From Gordonia sp. SL306 (GTDB lineage: Bacteria > Actinomycetota > Actinomycetes > Mycobacteriales > Mycobacteriaceae), in contig NZ_CP113063.1 in the NCBI RefSeq assembly GCF_026625785.1, positions 1,860,001 to 1,924,000 on the forward strand: a stretch of 64,000 bases of DNA. The letters are read 5' to 3'. The notes beneath the pieces are model-generated. The model had not been told where the DNA came from and did not search any database. It saw only the letters and a list, made by a program, of their open reading frames with translations. This document shows, in pieces, positions 8,458-17,373 of the stretch (position 1 is its first letter; each line of letters begins with the position of its first letter). The translations under genes were made by a program, and so were the position numbers.

Positions 8458-9867
8458 GTGACCACGACTCATCTCGGCCAGATCTTCCACGTGGCGGGCC
8501 GTCCTGTCGTCACCGAGGCGGCCGACGCCCTGACCTGGATACCCGACGGTGCACTGGTCCTGGACGGCGCAGGCACCATCGTCTACTGCGGCCCGCGCGA
8601 CGGCCGGCCTGCCGCGCGCACTCCGGGGTCAGCCGAGCGGATTCACGACCACGGCGACGGGTTTCTCATCCCCGGATTCGTCGACGCCCACATCCACTTC
8701 CCGCAGACCTACTCGGTGGATGCCTACGGCGGCGGACAGCTGCTGGAGTGGCTGGAGACGTGCATCTTCCCGGCCGAGGCTCGGCTCGCCGATCCCGGTT
8801 TCGCCCAGCAGATCGCACGGGATTTCACCGCCCGCCGGATCGCGGTCGGGACCACCGCCGCCATGGTGTTCGGTTCGGCATTTCCGCACGCCCAGGACGC
8901 GCTCTTCGACGAGACTCGTCGAGCCGGTCTCCGCCTGGTCGGCGGTCGCGGCATCCAGACCGTCGGCGGTCCCGCATCCGCGCCCCTGCTGACCACCGAA
9001 CAGCAGGCGATCGACCTCACGGCCGACGAGATCAGCCGCTGGCACGCAGCCGATTCCGGCGATGTCTCCTCGGCACTGCTGCATGTGGCGATCGTGCCGC
9101 GATTCTCACTGTCGGTGACCACGGAGACCCTGGCCGGTCTCGGCGAGCTCTACGATGACGTGCGCGATCGGGGTGTGTACGTGCACACCCACCTCAACGA
9201 GAACAATCGCCTCGGCGACGGCGAGATCGACCTCGTCAAGCGCAGTTACGAGGTCGATTCCTACCTGGACACCTACGACGGCCGGTTCCTGCCGGGCAGC
9301 AGGACCGGCGGGGCCGGGCTGCTCGGTCGCCGGACCGTCATGGCGCACGCCGTGCACTGCACCGACGACGAGCTCACGCGGATGGCCGAGACCGGGACGT
9401 CGATCGCACACTGCCCGGTGTCCCAGCTGTTCCTCGGTTCGGGCACCATGCCGTGGAAACGGACCGTCGCCGCCGGGATCACGATCGCGGCCGGCACCGA
9501 CGTCGGCGCCGGAGACGAATGGTTGATCTCGCGGGTGCTGTCCGACGCCTTCAAGGTTCATCTCAGCGAGCCGGGTGCGGGGAGTGTGGCGATGCACCCG
9601 GCCGAGATGTTGTTCACCGCAACGCTGGCCGGTGCACGAGCGCTCGACATGGAGAACCGCTTCGGGAACTTCGATGTCGGCAAAGAGGCGGACTTCCTGG
9701 TTATCCGACCCGAGCGGTGGACGCCTCTGGAATCAATTCTGCGCCAGGGCATCCGGGCCGACGACGAGGTCACCGCCCGCGATCAGACCCTGTTCGCGCT
9801 CTTGATGGGATTACGAGAACCCGCGATCGCGGAAGTCTACGTACGCGGGCACCGAGTCCGCACCTGA
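8458..9867 (+). CDS. guaD: Guanine deaminase
   Basis: Amidohydrolase that converts guanine to xanthine in purine catabolism. The 469-aa protein has the zinc-binding PGFVDAHIHFPQ motif (around residue 80), HTHLNEN, the AHAVHCTDDEL histidine and the late GTDVGAG aspartate motif, all in the usual order; length agrees with bacterial guanine deaminases (~440-470 aa). GTG at 8458 is taken as start because the amidohydrolase N-terminus begins right after it; there is no Shine-Dalgarno, so it may be leaderless. No other purine-catabolism genes are adjacent. A short direct repeat (TGCTGTCGGCGGG at 9872-9884 and 9893-9905) fills the gap to the next gene. Confidence 0.88.
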   Translation: MTTTHLGQIFHVAGRPVVTEAADALTWIPDGALVLDGAGTIVYCGPRDGRPAARTPGSAERIHDHGDGFLIPGFVDAHIHFPQTYSVDAYGGGQLLEWLETCIFPAEARLADPGFAQQIARDFTARRIAVGTTAAMVFGSAFPHAQDALFDETRRAGLRLVGGRGIQTVGGPASAPLLTTEQQAIDLTADEISRWHAADSGDVSSALLHVAIVPRFSLSVTTETLAGLGELYDDVRDRGVYVHTHLNENNRLGDGEIDLVKRSYEVDSYLDTYDGRFLPGSRTGGAGLLGRRTVMAHAVHCTDDELTRMAETGTSIAHCPVSQLFLGSGTMPWKRTVAAGITIAAGTDVGAGDEWLISRVLSDAFKVHLSEPGAGSVAMHPAEMLFTATLAGARALDMENRFGNFDVGKEADFLVIRPERWTPLESILRQGIRADDEVTARDQTLFALLMGLREPAIAEVYVRGHRVRT

Positions 9868-9908
9868 GTGGTGCTGTCGGCGGGATTCCGGTTGCTGTCG
9901 GCGGGGTC

Positions 9909-11090
9909 TCACTCCGAGATCCGCAGACCGTCCCACTCGTGGTCGTGCATGAATCCCTCGGCGAGCCCGACCTTGTACTTGTAGCAACTGCGCAGGATGC
10001 CGAGATAGGCGAACGGGAGGAGGAGCGCGGGGCGCTGGTCACCCGGACAACTGATAACGTCGCTCGACGACCGGAAGGCGCGTACGAATTCGCGCATGCT
10101 GCGGCCACGGCGCGAATCCTTGCGCCACCCGTAGAGCAGCATGCCCAGGCCGATCATCTTGTCGACATCGGCTCCGGGGGTGATGATCTCGTCGTTGGTC
10201 CCGAAGAATGCGCGGTCGACGCCATCCTCCGGACCGAACATCATGATGCCGCTGGTCGCCCGCGGGTTGCACTCGATGCAGAACAGCCCACGTTCCGGAT
10301 CCTCGATGAAGTCGAACCCGACCTGACCGGTGAAGTTCATGTCCCGCACGAACTTCGAGATCCATTCGAAGATCGCATCGTGCTGGACCGACTTGAAGTT
10401 CAGGCACGAACTCCCACCGATCGCATAATCCACCGGATAGGTGGCATGGGCATTGATCTGGCCGTCACGGCAGATCGAGTAGGTGCAGTAGTTGGTCCCG
10501 GAGAGCCACTCCTGCGCCAGCCACGGGTTGATCGGGTCGAACTCGACCCAGTCCATCGGGTCACCCGGGGTGACCTTGTGGACCTTCTGCGATCCCCGCG
10601 AATAGCACTCCTTGAGGGCGAACGGTGCGTCGAAATCGAGCGCCGCGAGGTCGTCGGGACCGCGGACCTGAGCGTATTTCAGCGCCGGAATCCCACGGGC
10701 GACGAGAAGCTCCTGGAACTCGAATTTGTTGTGGAGGCTGTTCTCGGTCTCGAAATCGGACAGGAACAATTCGCATTCGGGCGGGAAGATGTCGACCATC
10801 ATCGAGAGGATGTCGGTCTCCTCGTGGATCGGGATGACCATGTCGACCTTTTCGTCGACGACGATCTGCGCGAGTGCGTGGCAGTACGCCCGCGGCTCGA
10901 ATTTGGGCGCAGGCACCCGGTGAAAGGCGTCCGCGCCATGAGAGAACCTGGTCACACCCACCGGGATGCTGTCGACGATGGTCACCCGATGTCCCGCCGC
11001 AGACATCAGGCGGGTCAGCTCGAGGGTCAGGAACGACCGCCCGAAAGTGATCAGAACGTGCTTTTGTCCGGAAGTCCCCACAGTGCCCAC
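9909..11090 (-). CDS. ATP-grasp domain protein, carboxylate-amine ligase-like
   Basis: 393-aa soluble protein: N-terminal Rossmann-like preATP-grasp region (HVLITFGRSFLTLELTRLMSAAGHRVTIVDS), central ATP-binding lysine region (FALKECYSRGSQKV) and C-terminal catalytic metal-binding strands (VGFDFIEDPERGLFCIECNPRATSG, the E-x-N-P-R motif). ATP-grasp enzymes join a carboxylate to an amine or thiol through an acyl-phosphate; the substrate is not predictable. The GTG at 11090 is supported by TAGACT 7 nt upstream (11098-11103, minus strand), a leaderless promoter. Divergent from the membrane protein at 11241, with about 150 bp between. The final ~60 residues (YLGILRSCYKYKVGLAEGFMHDHEWDGLRISE) lie outside the core fold. 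Confidence 0.8.
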   Translation of the reverse strand: MGTVGTSGQKHVLITFGRSFLTLELTRLMSAAGHRVTIVDSIPVGVTRFSHGADAFHRVPAPKFEPRAYCHALAQIVVDEKVDMVIPIHEETDILSMMVDIFPPECELFLSDFETENSLHNKFEFQELLVARGIPALKYAQVRGPDDLAALDFDAPFALKECYSRGSQKVHKVTPGDPMDWVEFDPINPWLAQEWLSGTNYCTYSICRDGQINAHATYPVDYAIGGSSCLNFKSVQHDAIFEWISKFVRDMNFTGQVGFDFIEDPERGLFCIECNPRATSGIMMFGPEDGVDRAFFGTNDEIITPGADVDKMIGLGMLLYGWRKDSRRGRSMREFVRAFRSSSDVISCPGDQRPALLLPFAYLGILRSCYKYKVGLAEGFMHDHEWDGLRISE

Positions 11091-11240
11091 CGGATCGAGT
11101 CTAGGAGAGGGCCGATAGGGTGATCCATCGGCCCGGAGGAGACCTGCCGAAAAAGGAATAGTCGGTCGCCCGCAAACGTTGCAGAATGCTGTTACGCCGG
11201 GTTGACCCGAACAGACAGGCGAGAGAGGCGGGGTTTACTG

Positions 11241-12314
11241 ATGTTCGTGATCGGCATCATCGCCGCTTGCCTCGCCGCCGTCGCCTACGGGATGTCCACC
11301 GTACTACGCGCGCTGGGCGCGCGCCGGGTGGCGACGGCCGCCCGTGACGAGGGCACCGAGGACAACCAGACCAACGCGGTCGGCGGCCCATCGCTGCAGT
11401 CGACGATGTCCACCTTCGTCGATCCATCGTTCATTCTCGGCACGATGATGGTGATCATCGGCTTCGCCGGTGGCGCGCTGGCCGCGCGATTCCTCCCGCT
11501 GTTCCTCTCCCAGACCATCGTGTCGGCGAATCTCGTGATCACCGCCCTACTCGGCACCATCATGCTGAACATCGCGCTGCACACCCGCGACTGGATCGCC
11601 ATCTGGCTGGTCGTGCTGTCGCTGTGCCTGCTCGGCATGTCGGCCGAGCACCACACGGGCGGCGGCGAGAGCGCCGTCTTCCATTGGGAACTGTTCGTCG
11701 CCACCCTGGGACTCTGCGCGATCGCCCTGTTCGGCGTGTACCGGCTCGGCAAGCACGCGGCCATCGTCGGCGGCGCCACCGCGGGGCTGCTGTTCGGCAT
11801 GATCGCGATCGCGGTCCGCGTCCTCGACGGCGTCGCGCCGTTCCATCTCGTCACCCTGCTCACCGACCCGGCCGCCTGGACCATCGCGGTCGCAGGCGCC
11901 GTCGGCTTCTTCGTCCAGACGGTCGCTCTGCAGGTGGGTGCGGTGAACGGGGTGACGGCAGTCCTGGTCGTCGGCGAGACAGCCGGCCCGAGCCTCGTCG
12001 GTGTGCTGTTCCTCAACGACACGGCCAAGCCCGGACTCGGGTGGCTGGCCATCGTCGGCTTCATCGGCGCCGTCATCGGAGCGGTGCTCGTCGCCTGGTA
12101 CGGCTCCGGCGACCCCGATCATTTCGGCGAGGCGCCACCGCTGAAGGGCGGATGGCGGCGTGGCCGCGTCGATTCGTCCGGCGCCGACACCGGGGAGATC
12201 GACACCGGGTTCTACGGGTCCGATCTGTTCGGATGGTCGTCGGCGGCGCGGTCGAGTCGCCGCAGCCGATCCTCCGACGACTCCGAGGGGCCGTCGGAGG
12301 ACGCGTCGCACTGA
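11241..12314 (+). CDS. DMT-like multispanning membrane protein
   Basis: 357 aa with about nine or ten hydrophobic helices, starting MFVIGIIAACLAAVAYGMSTVLRALGARR; alternating short helices and loops resemble the drug/metabolite transporter superfamily, with a late GVTAVLVVGETAGPSLVGVLFL segment typical of the second half of the repeat. The last ~70 residues are a hydrophilic tail rich in Gly, Ser and Asp. ATG at 11241 is preferred to the TTG at 11202 because the hydrophobic N-terminus starts there. Divergent from the ATP-grasp gene, so the two may be co-controlled. Substrate unknown. Confidence 0.6.
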   Translation: MFVIGIIAACLAAVAYGMSTVLRALGARRVATAARDEGTEDNQTNAVGGPSLQSTMSTFVDPSFILGTMMVIIGFAGGALAARFLPLFLSQTIVSANLVITALLGTIMLNIALHTRDWIAIWLVVLSLCLLGMSAEHHTGGGESAVFHWELFVATLGLCAIALFGVYRLGKHAAIVGGATAGLLFGMIAIAVRVLDGVAPFHLVTLLTDPAAWTIAVAGAVGFFVQTVALQVGAVNGVTAVLVVGETAGPSLVGVLFLNDTAKPGLGWLAIVGFIGAVIGAVLVAWYGSGDPDHFGEAPPLKGGWRRGRVDSSGADTGEIDTGFYGSDLFGWSSAARSSRRSRSSDDSEGPSEDASH

Positions 12315-12336
12315 CGACCGCCGAGCCGTTGGACCT

Positions 12337-13221
12337 TCAGTCCTTCTTGCGGGTACCCGGTAGTACTCCCGCGTCGATCACAGCCTTCACATACGGCCGC
12401 GTGCGTTCCAGGAGTTCGTCGACGCCGGGCTTCGCCCAGGCCTGGGCAGTGATGGCATCGGTCTCGGCCTCGATCGCGCGATAAACGTCCAGGCCGGCGT
12501 CGGTCAGTCGCTCGCCCGATTCCACACGGGTCGCCAGACCACGACCGACCAGCCGGTCCACGGAGGCATCCCAGTCGTCGTCCGACCACCCGCGAGTCAG
12601 CTGGATGAGCTTGCGGCCGAGAGTCCGCCGACGGACCGTCGGGTCCGGCAGCTCGGCCTCGTGGAAGATCACCGCGTCCAGGGCATCGAGGTCGTGGTTG
12701 ACCAGCACCGCGATGTGGTTGTCGCCGCGCCATTCCCGGAGGACGGCGATGGCGTGCCACAGCGCGACATGCGGCTCGTCGGGCGGGGTGGCGGCGGCCC
12801 AGGCCGACGCCAGCGGGCGGCCACCGAACGGCAGCCCGTGGGCGAGTTCGCGATAGCGACTGGTCAGCTCGACGATCTCGGGGTCGCCGACCCGATCACC
12901 CAGGATCGTGCGCAGCTGCTCGTCGAGCATCTGCACGCGCCGCGCCGCGACCTTCTCGAGCCCGACCGCGCGGGCGGCATCCCAACTCGTGGCGATCAGG
13001 TCGGACGCGAAGTTGTAGAACGACGACGTCACGACCGACGCGTGGCACTCCCCCATCGGAGCGGCGCGAGCGCCGACGTAGAAGCCGTGGCCGTCGAGGC
13101 CGGTGTCCTCCTGCGCCGCACGCAGGCCGTGATTGAAGTACGCGAGAACGTGAAACGGCTCGATGCTCTCGTAGGCCTTGCGGGCGGTCTGGTGGGCGGT
13201 CTCATCGGCGATCGAGGTCAT
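12337..13221 (-). CDS. SCO6745 family protein
   Basis: 294-aa soluble protein resembling the actinobacterial SCO6745 family: an EPFHVLAYF opening helix, GFYVGARAAPMGEC, VTSSFYNFASDLI and WRGDNHIAVLVNHDLDALDAVIFH. The second half (TRGWSDDDWDASVDRLVGRGL ... LTDAGLDVYRAIEAETD) looks like a winged-helix, MarR-like module, so the protein may be a sensor or regulator; no function is established. ATG at 13221 is used; a TTG 36 bases upstream is possible. It is convergent with the membrane protein gene and divergent from the SnoaL-like gene. C-terminus ends LPGTRKKD. Confidence 0.65.
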   Translation of the reverse strand: MTSIADETAHQTARKAYESIEPFHVLAYFNHGLRAAQEDTGLDGHGFYVGARAAPMGECHASVVTSSFYNFASDLIATSWDAARAVGLEKVAARRVQMLDEQLRTILGDRVGDPEIVELTSRYRELAHGLPFGGRPLASAWAAATPPDEPHVALWHAIAVLREWRGDNHIAVLVNHDLDALDAVIFHEAELPDPTVRRRTLGRKLIQLTRGWSDDDWDASVDRLVGRGLATRVESGERLTDAGLDVYRAIEAETDAITAQAWAKPGVDELLERTRPYVKAVIDAGVLPGTRKKD

Positions 13222-13318
13222 CGGTCCACACTCGCGGCCACCGAGTGCCGCTGTCAACCGGTGCCGCTGTCAACCGATTCGGTAGGTCTTGGGCGGCAAG
13301 TCGGGTAGATGTTGAACC

Positions 13319-13771
13319 ATGGATGATCTCGAGGCGATCAAGCAGCTCAAGTACCGCTACCTCCGTGCACTGGACACGAAGGACTGGGAGGTGTTCGAAG
13401 GCACCCTCACACCCGATGTCACCGGCGACTACGGCAGCAGCCTCAAGTTCACCACCCGTGACGAGCTGGTCGGCTTCATGCGCGAATCGGTGGGACCCGC
13501 GGTGATCACCGAACACCGAGTCGCCCATCCCGAGATCGACGTGGAGGGCGACGAGGCCACCGGACGCTGGTACCTGCAGGACCGGGTCATCGTGCCGGAT
13601 TTCAAGTTCATGCTGATCGGTGCCGCGTTCTACGCGGACCGCTACCGCCGCACCGACGAGGGTTGGCGGATCTGCGGGACCGGCTATGACCGCACCTACG
13701 AGGCGAAGATGAGCCTCGACGACGTGCCGAGCTTCGCTCTGGACGTCGGCCCAGCGATCCGGATCGACTGA
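13319..13771 (+). CDS. SnoaL-like / NTF2-fold protein
   Basis: 150 aa with the usual SnoaL-like opening (DLEAIKQLKYRYLRALDTKDWEVFEGTLTPDV), a conserved H in TEHRVAHPEID, and the C-terminal strand pair DEGWRICGTGYDRTYE. Proteins of this NTF2-like fold act as cyclases, hydratases, isomerases or ligand-binding subunits; the exact reaction is not predictable. It overlaps the next gene by one base (TGATG at 13769-13773), so the two are probably co-translated. Confidence 0.7.
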   Translation: MDDLEAIKQLKYRYLRALDTKDWEVFEGTLTPDVTGDYGSSLKFTTRDELVGFMRESVGPAVITEHRVAHPEIDVEGDEATGRWYLQDRVIVPDFKFMLIGAAFYADRYRRTDEGWRICGTGYDRTYEAKMSLDDVPSFALDVGPAIRID

Positions 13772-14448
13772 TGTCACGGCGCGCAGAGGTCTTCGCCGAT
13801 CGACAGGCCGCCGGTCGAGCTCTCGTCGAACGACTTCGCAGCGCGCCGATCCCGTCCGGTTCGAGTGAGGGCGCCACGCACGACCGTATCGTCGTGCTGG
13901 GTCTGGCGCGCGGCGGTGTGCCGGTGGCCCGGGTGGTGGCCGATGCCCTCGGTGCCCCACTCGACGCGCTCGTGGTCCGCAAACTCGGCGCGCCCGGTCA
14001 GCCCGAGTTCGCGATGGGCGCACTGGCGGCGGGGCAGGTCGTCGTCAACGACGACGTCCCCCGCCGACTCGGTGTCTCACCCGAACAGTTCCAGGAGGTG
14101 GTCGACCGCGAGGAGGCCATCCGCATCGATCGCGAGCAGCGCTACCGGGGAGGTGCCCAACCGGTGGCCGTCGAGGGCAAGACGGTGATCCTCGTCGACG
14201 ACGGGATGGCGACCGGATCGACGATGGCGGTGGCGCTGCGTGCCGTGGGCGCGGCCGGTGCCGCTGCCGTCGTCATCGCGGTGCCGACGGCACCCGACGA
14301 CGCGATCCGACGCTTCACCGCCGATCCGGCCGTCGACGCCGTTGTGTGTGTGCGCTCTCCGGAGCCCTTTCACGCCGTCGGGTTGTCGTATCGCGATTTC
14401 CAACAGGTCAGCGACGACGAGGTCACGCGCTGCCTCCGGCTCAGATGA
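13771..14448 (+). CDS. Phosphoribosyltransferase family protein
   Basis: 225 aa with the type I PRTase signature VILVDDGMATGSTM near residue 140 (PRPP-binding acidic pair plus TGST loop), an N-terminal LGLARGGVPVARVVADALGAPLDALVVRKLGAP block and a flexible EEAIRIDREQRYRGG hood. It would use PRPP and a base or other acceptor; small stand-alone members next to dienelactone hydrolases or stress genes are common in actinobacteria and remain uncharacterised. Its start overlaps the stop of the SnoaL-like gene, suggesting translational coupling; its last 8 bases overlap the end of the convergent WS/DGAT gene. Confidence 0.75.
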   Translation: MSRRAEVFADRQAAGRALVERLRSAPIPSGSSEGATHDRIVVLGLARGGVPVARVVADALGAPLDALVVRKLGAPGQPEFAMGALAAGQVVVNDDVPRRLGVSPEQFQEVVDREEAIRIDREQRYRGGAQPVAVEGKTVILVDDGMATGSTMAVALRAVGAAGAAAVVIAVPTAPDDAIRRFTADPAVDAVVCVRSPEPFHAVGLSYRDFQQVSDDEVTRCLRLR

Positions 14449-15892
14449 CGCGCCGCATCAACCCTGGCGTACTCGATTCTGTTGCGCCAGATCTTGTCTC
14501 CGCGCCGAGCGCGATCACCTCGTTGAACCCGTCGACGAGACAGTCGGCGAAGAGTTCCGGCTCGGTGATCGAGGCGGCATCGTGGTTGAGCCCCAGGCAG
14601 GCCGTGCCGTTGTGGGTGATCATGGTGGCCATCACCGCACACCCGGGCAACGGCCCGAACGGGAACATGCGTTCCACCTTCGCCCCGGCGACGTAGGTGT
14701 CCCAGGGGATTCCCGGCACGTTGCTGGCCTGCAGGTCGTTTTGTGTTGTCGCACCGCTGAACTGAGCGAGGACCTGACCCGGCAGCCAGGCGAGCACCGA
14801 CCCGAGCGTGTTGAAGATGTCGACGGCGGGTTCGGTCCGCGCGGCGCGGACCTGTTCGCGGATGGTGAGCACCCGCTCGAACGGGTCGGCGATGCCCACC
14901 GGACCGGCCATGCGTCCCACCGCGATCCGGTTCCCGCCTGCCGGATCCTCGGGCCTTCGTACCGAGATCGGGATGGCCACCGGGATCGCGTCGACCGGCT
15001 GCCCGAGCTTCTCGTGATAGAGCCGGAAGCCACCGATCAGACCGGCGAGATAGACGTCGTTGACCGAGGCCCGGGCGGTGACGCCGGCGGCCTTCAGGTC
15101 GGCGAACGGGACCTCGAAGGCACTGAACCTCCACGAGATACTCCGCGCGGCGAGCAGCGGCGACCCCGGCGGAGACACCAGCCCGGCCACTCGCGGCACC
15201 GACCGTCCATATCGCAGGACGTCGCTCAGCGCCTTCCTCGGTCGGGTCAGCGCGCGCATTCCCCGCACGGTGGTGTCGATCCGATGCGGGAGCCGTTGCA
15301 CCTCCTCACCGAGCTGGCGGCCGACCACGTCGAACGCCGAGATGCTCACCGGCTCAGGACTGGGCGGCTGCGGCTTGCCGGGGATCGGATCACGTGACGT
15401 CGAATGCAACTGTGCCAGACCGAGAATCGCCCCCAGTCCGTCGGTGAGTGCGTGATGGGCCTTGAGGAAGTAGGCCGACCGCCCGTCGGGCAGCCCCTCG
15501 ATCAGCGTGCCCTCCCATGGCGGGCGGGCCGGGTCGAGTGCAGTCATCGCCAGCTGCTCGCATGCCGAGAGGAGCTCGCGCATCGAGCCGTCGCCTGCGA
15601 GGCGGATACGCCGGAGGTGGTAGTGCAGGTCGAAGTCGGGGTCCACTGCCCAACTCGGGGTGCCGGTGCCGAACGGGGAGTCGACGACGCGCTGCCGAAA
15701 GCGTGGTGCCATCCGACTGCCCCACTCGTGTGCGGCGAGCAGCCGATCCCAATCCGGTACGCAGTCATAGATTTCCAGCATGCTGATGGTGCCGCGCAGC
15801 CGGCGATCGGTGTCGCCCCGCCACATCAGGGCATCGACCGGGCTCATGTGCGGCTCGTTGGCCCAGTCCAGTGGCTGGTCGGTGCTGCTCAC
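14441..15892 (-). CDS. Wax ester synthase / diacylglycerol O-acyltransferase (WS/DGAT)
   Basis: Final acyltransferase of triacylglycerol or wax-ester synthesis: esterifies acyl-CoA to diacylglycerol or a fatty alcohol at the membrane surface. The 483-aa protein has the catalytic HHALTDG motif (HHxxxDG, residues 146-152), the opening MSPVDALMWRGD, and downstream ASNVPGIPWD and NDVYLAGLIGGFRLY segments of the family. The start GTG at 15892 overlaps the stop of the HAD/PlsC gene as GTGA; a GTG at 15898 or the ATG at MSPVDAL are alternatives. It is the last gene of an operon plsB - HAD/PlsC - WS/DGAT matching M. tuberculosis Rv2482c-Rv2484c, so it likely takes the product of the two preceding acyltransferases toward storage lipid. 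Confidence 0.88.
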   Translation of the reverse strand: MSSTDQPLDWANEPHMSPVDALMWRGDTDRRLRGTISMLEIYDCVPDWDRLLAAHEWGSRMAPRFRQRVVDSPFGTGTPSWAVDPDFDLHYHLRRIRLAGDGSMRELLSACEQLAMTALDPARPPWEGTLIEGLPDGRSAYFLKAHHALTDGLGAILGLAQLHSTSRDPIPGKPQPPSPEPVSISAFDVVGRQLGEEVQRLPHRIDTTVRGMRALTRPRKALSDVLRYGRSVPRVAGLVSPPGSPLLAARSISWRFSAFEVPFADLKAAGVTARASVNDVYLAGLIGGFRLYHEKLGQPVDAIPVAIPISVRRPEDPAGGNRIAVGRMAGPVGIADPFERVLTIREQVRAARTEPAVDIFNTLGSVLAWLPGQVLAQFSGATTQNDLQASNVPGIPWDTYVAGAKVERMFPFGPLPGCAVMATMITHNGTACLGLNHDAASITEPELFADCLVDGFNEVIALGAETRSGATESSTPGLMRRVI

Positions 15893-17373
15893 TCCCACAC
15901 TCCCGTGGCTCGGGTCATCCGACCGTCCTCGAACGATTCGACCGGCCAGTCGGCCAGTGCCGTCACGAACATCTGCCGGACCTCACCGGCATGCTTGCCT
16001 GCGTCCTCCGGCCGCCACTGCGACGTGTCGACCGGCGGCAACACCTTGACCTCCACTGTGCCGGGTCTGATCAATTGCGAGCCACGCCACATCAATTCAC
16101 CGGTGTTACGCAGGACCACGGGCACCACCGGCACACCTGCCTGCATCGCGATGTGGAACGGCCCCTTCTTGAACGGCCCGATCCGCGGCGTCGACGACCG
16201 GGTGCCCTCCGGCGCGACCACCAGCGACACACCCTCGTCGCGGAGTTTGCGGACCGCAGGCTGCATCTGCTCGATCGCCTTGCCTGCGTCGGCACGGTCG
16301 ATGAAGACCAGGCCCGCCGCGTCGAGGATCTGCCCGAGCACCGGTACCCGCTTGACCTCTTTCTTCGCGACGCCGGTCGCGTCGCGGCGGACCAGATGGA
16401 TGATCACGGGCAGGTCGAGTTTGGACTGGTGGTTGAACACGAACACGCACGGGCGGTTCGACGTCAGGTACTCGGCGCCGTCCAGAATGCGCACACCGAC
16501 GCCGGCGATGCGCAGTCCGAGATCGTTCCCCGCCGGGATGGCCTTCTCCACGAGCACATTCGGGTCCCGGCGAACGAGGCCGCCTGCGGCTCCGAGGGCC
16601 GCCGACCCGATGAAGGAGCCGTAGAACGCGGCCGTCCGCGCCGCCATCGCCAACTGGTTGTGGCTCGGGTTGCGCAGGTCGAGGATCGGCCAGCCCCGCG
16701 CCTGGGCCTCCGCTCGCAGGCCGTACCGCGGTGACACGGCCGCCGGATGTCCGACCGACTCCAGGTAGGGGATGTCCTCGTTGCCGTCGCTGTAGGCGAA
16801 CGACGCGTCGAGGTCCATCTCGTGTTCGCGCGCCAGCGCGCGCACGGCGGCGGCCTTACCCGGACCCCACAGCGGCCGCCCGAGAATCTCGCCGGTCAGC
16901 ACCCCGTCGACCACCTCGACGTCGGTCGCGAGTGCGTGGTCGGCCTCGATCTCACGGGCGATGGGGTCGATCTGAAAGCGCGTGGCCGAGGACGCGATGA
17001 CGATCCGATGTCCCATCTCGCGATGCGCCCGCAGCAGCTGCCACATCTGCGGACGCAGATGCGAGGCGGTCTCGTGTCGGAACAGATCGTCGCCGAACGC
17101 GAGCATCTCGGCATAGGTCTTGCCGGCGAAGGTCGGTCTGGTCGCCTCCAGCACTTCGGCATAGTCCTGTTCGGACTTCACCCCGCGCAGCGCGATCAGC
17201 AGGAAGCTGCCGAGTTCGCCGAGGCCGAACTCGAGACTCTTCACCCGGGCCCGCGTGATCGCGCTCGCGGAGAAGCCCTCGATGAGGGTGCCGTCGTAAT
17301 CGAAGAACGCACCGATCTTCTTCCCGGTGGGCGCCGCCCGGATCTCCCGTAGTCGGTCCGCGACCGTGCTCAT
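15889..17373 (-). CDS. plsC: Bifunctional HAD-IB phosphatase / 1-acylglycerol-3-phosphate acyltransferase
   Basis: 494-aa fusion. Residues ~20-240 are a HAD-IB phosphatase (FDYDGTL with nucleophile D25 and D27; SSATRF; YSDGNEDIPYL). Residues ~260-490 are a PlsC acyltransferase with the NHQSKLD (HxxxxD) motif and the later EGTRSS motif. The acyltransferase would acylate lysophosphatidate at sn-2; the phosphatase half may remove phosphate from phosphatidate or a related substrate, which would give diacylglycerol, but that is inference. ATG at 17373 overlaps the plsB stop as ATGA, replacing the longer reading to 17454. The same fusion exists as Rv2483c in M. tuberculosis, in the same operon position. 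Confidence 0.88.
   Translation of the reverse strand: MSTVADRLREIRAAPTGKKIGAFFDYDGTLIEGFSASAITRARVKSLEFGLGELGSFLLIALRGVKSEQDYAEVLEATRPTFAGKTYAEMLAFGDDLFRHETASHLRPQMWQLLRAHREMGHRIVIASSATRFQIDPIAREIEADHALATDVEVVDGVLTGEILGRPLWGPGKAAAVRALAREHEMDLDASFAYSDGNEDIPYLESVGHPAAVSPRYGLRAEAQARGWPILDLRNPSHNQLAMAARTAAFYGSFIGSAALGAAGGLVRRDPNVLVEKAIPAGNDLGLRIAGVGVRILDGAEYLTSNRPCVFVFNHQSKLDLPVIIHLVRRDATGVAKKEVKRVPVLGQILDAAGLVFIDRADAGKAIEQMQPAVRKLRDEGVSLVVAPEGTRSSTPRIGPFKKGPFHIAMQAGVPVVPVVLRNTGELMWRGSQLIRPGTVEVKVLPPVDTSQWRPEDAGKHAGEVRQMFVTALADWPVESFEDGRMTRATGVWE

Noticed and set aside
9453..11123. A 556-codon plus-strand open frame
   Set aside because: Runs through the guanine deaminase end and antisense to the ATP-grasp gene; composition is typical of a shadow frame.
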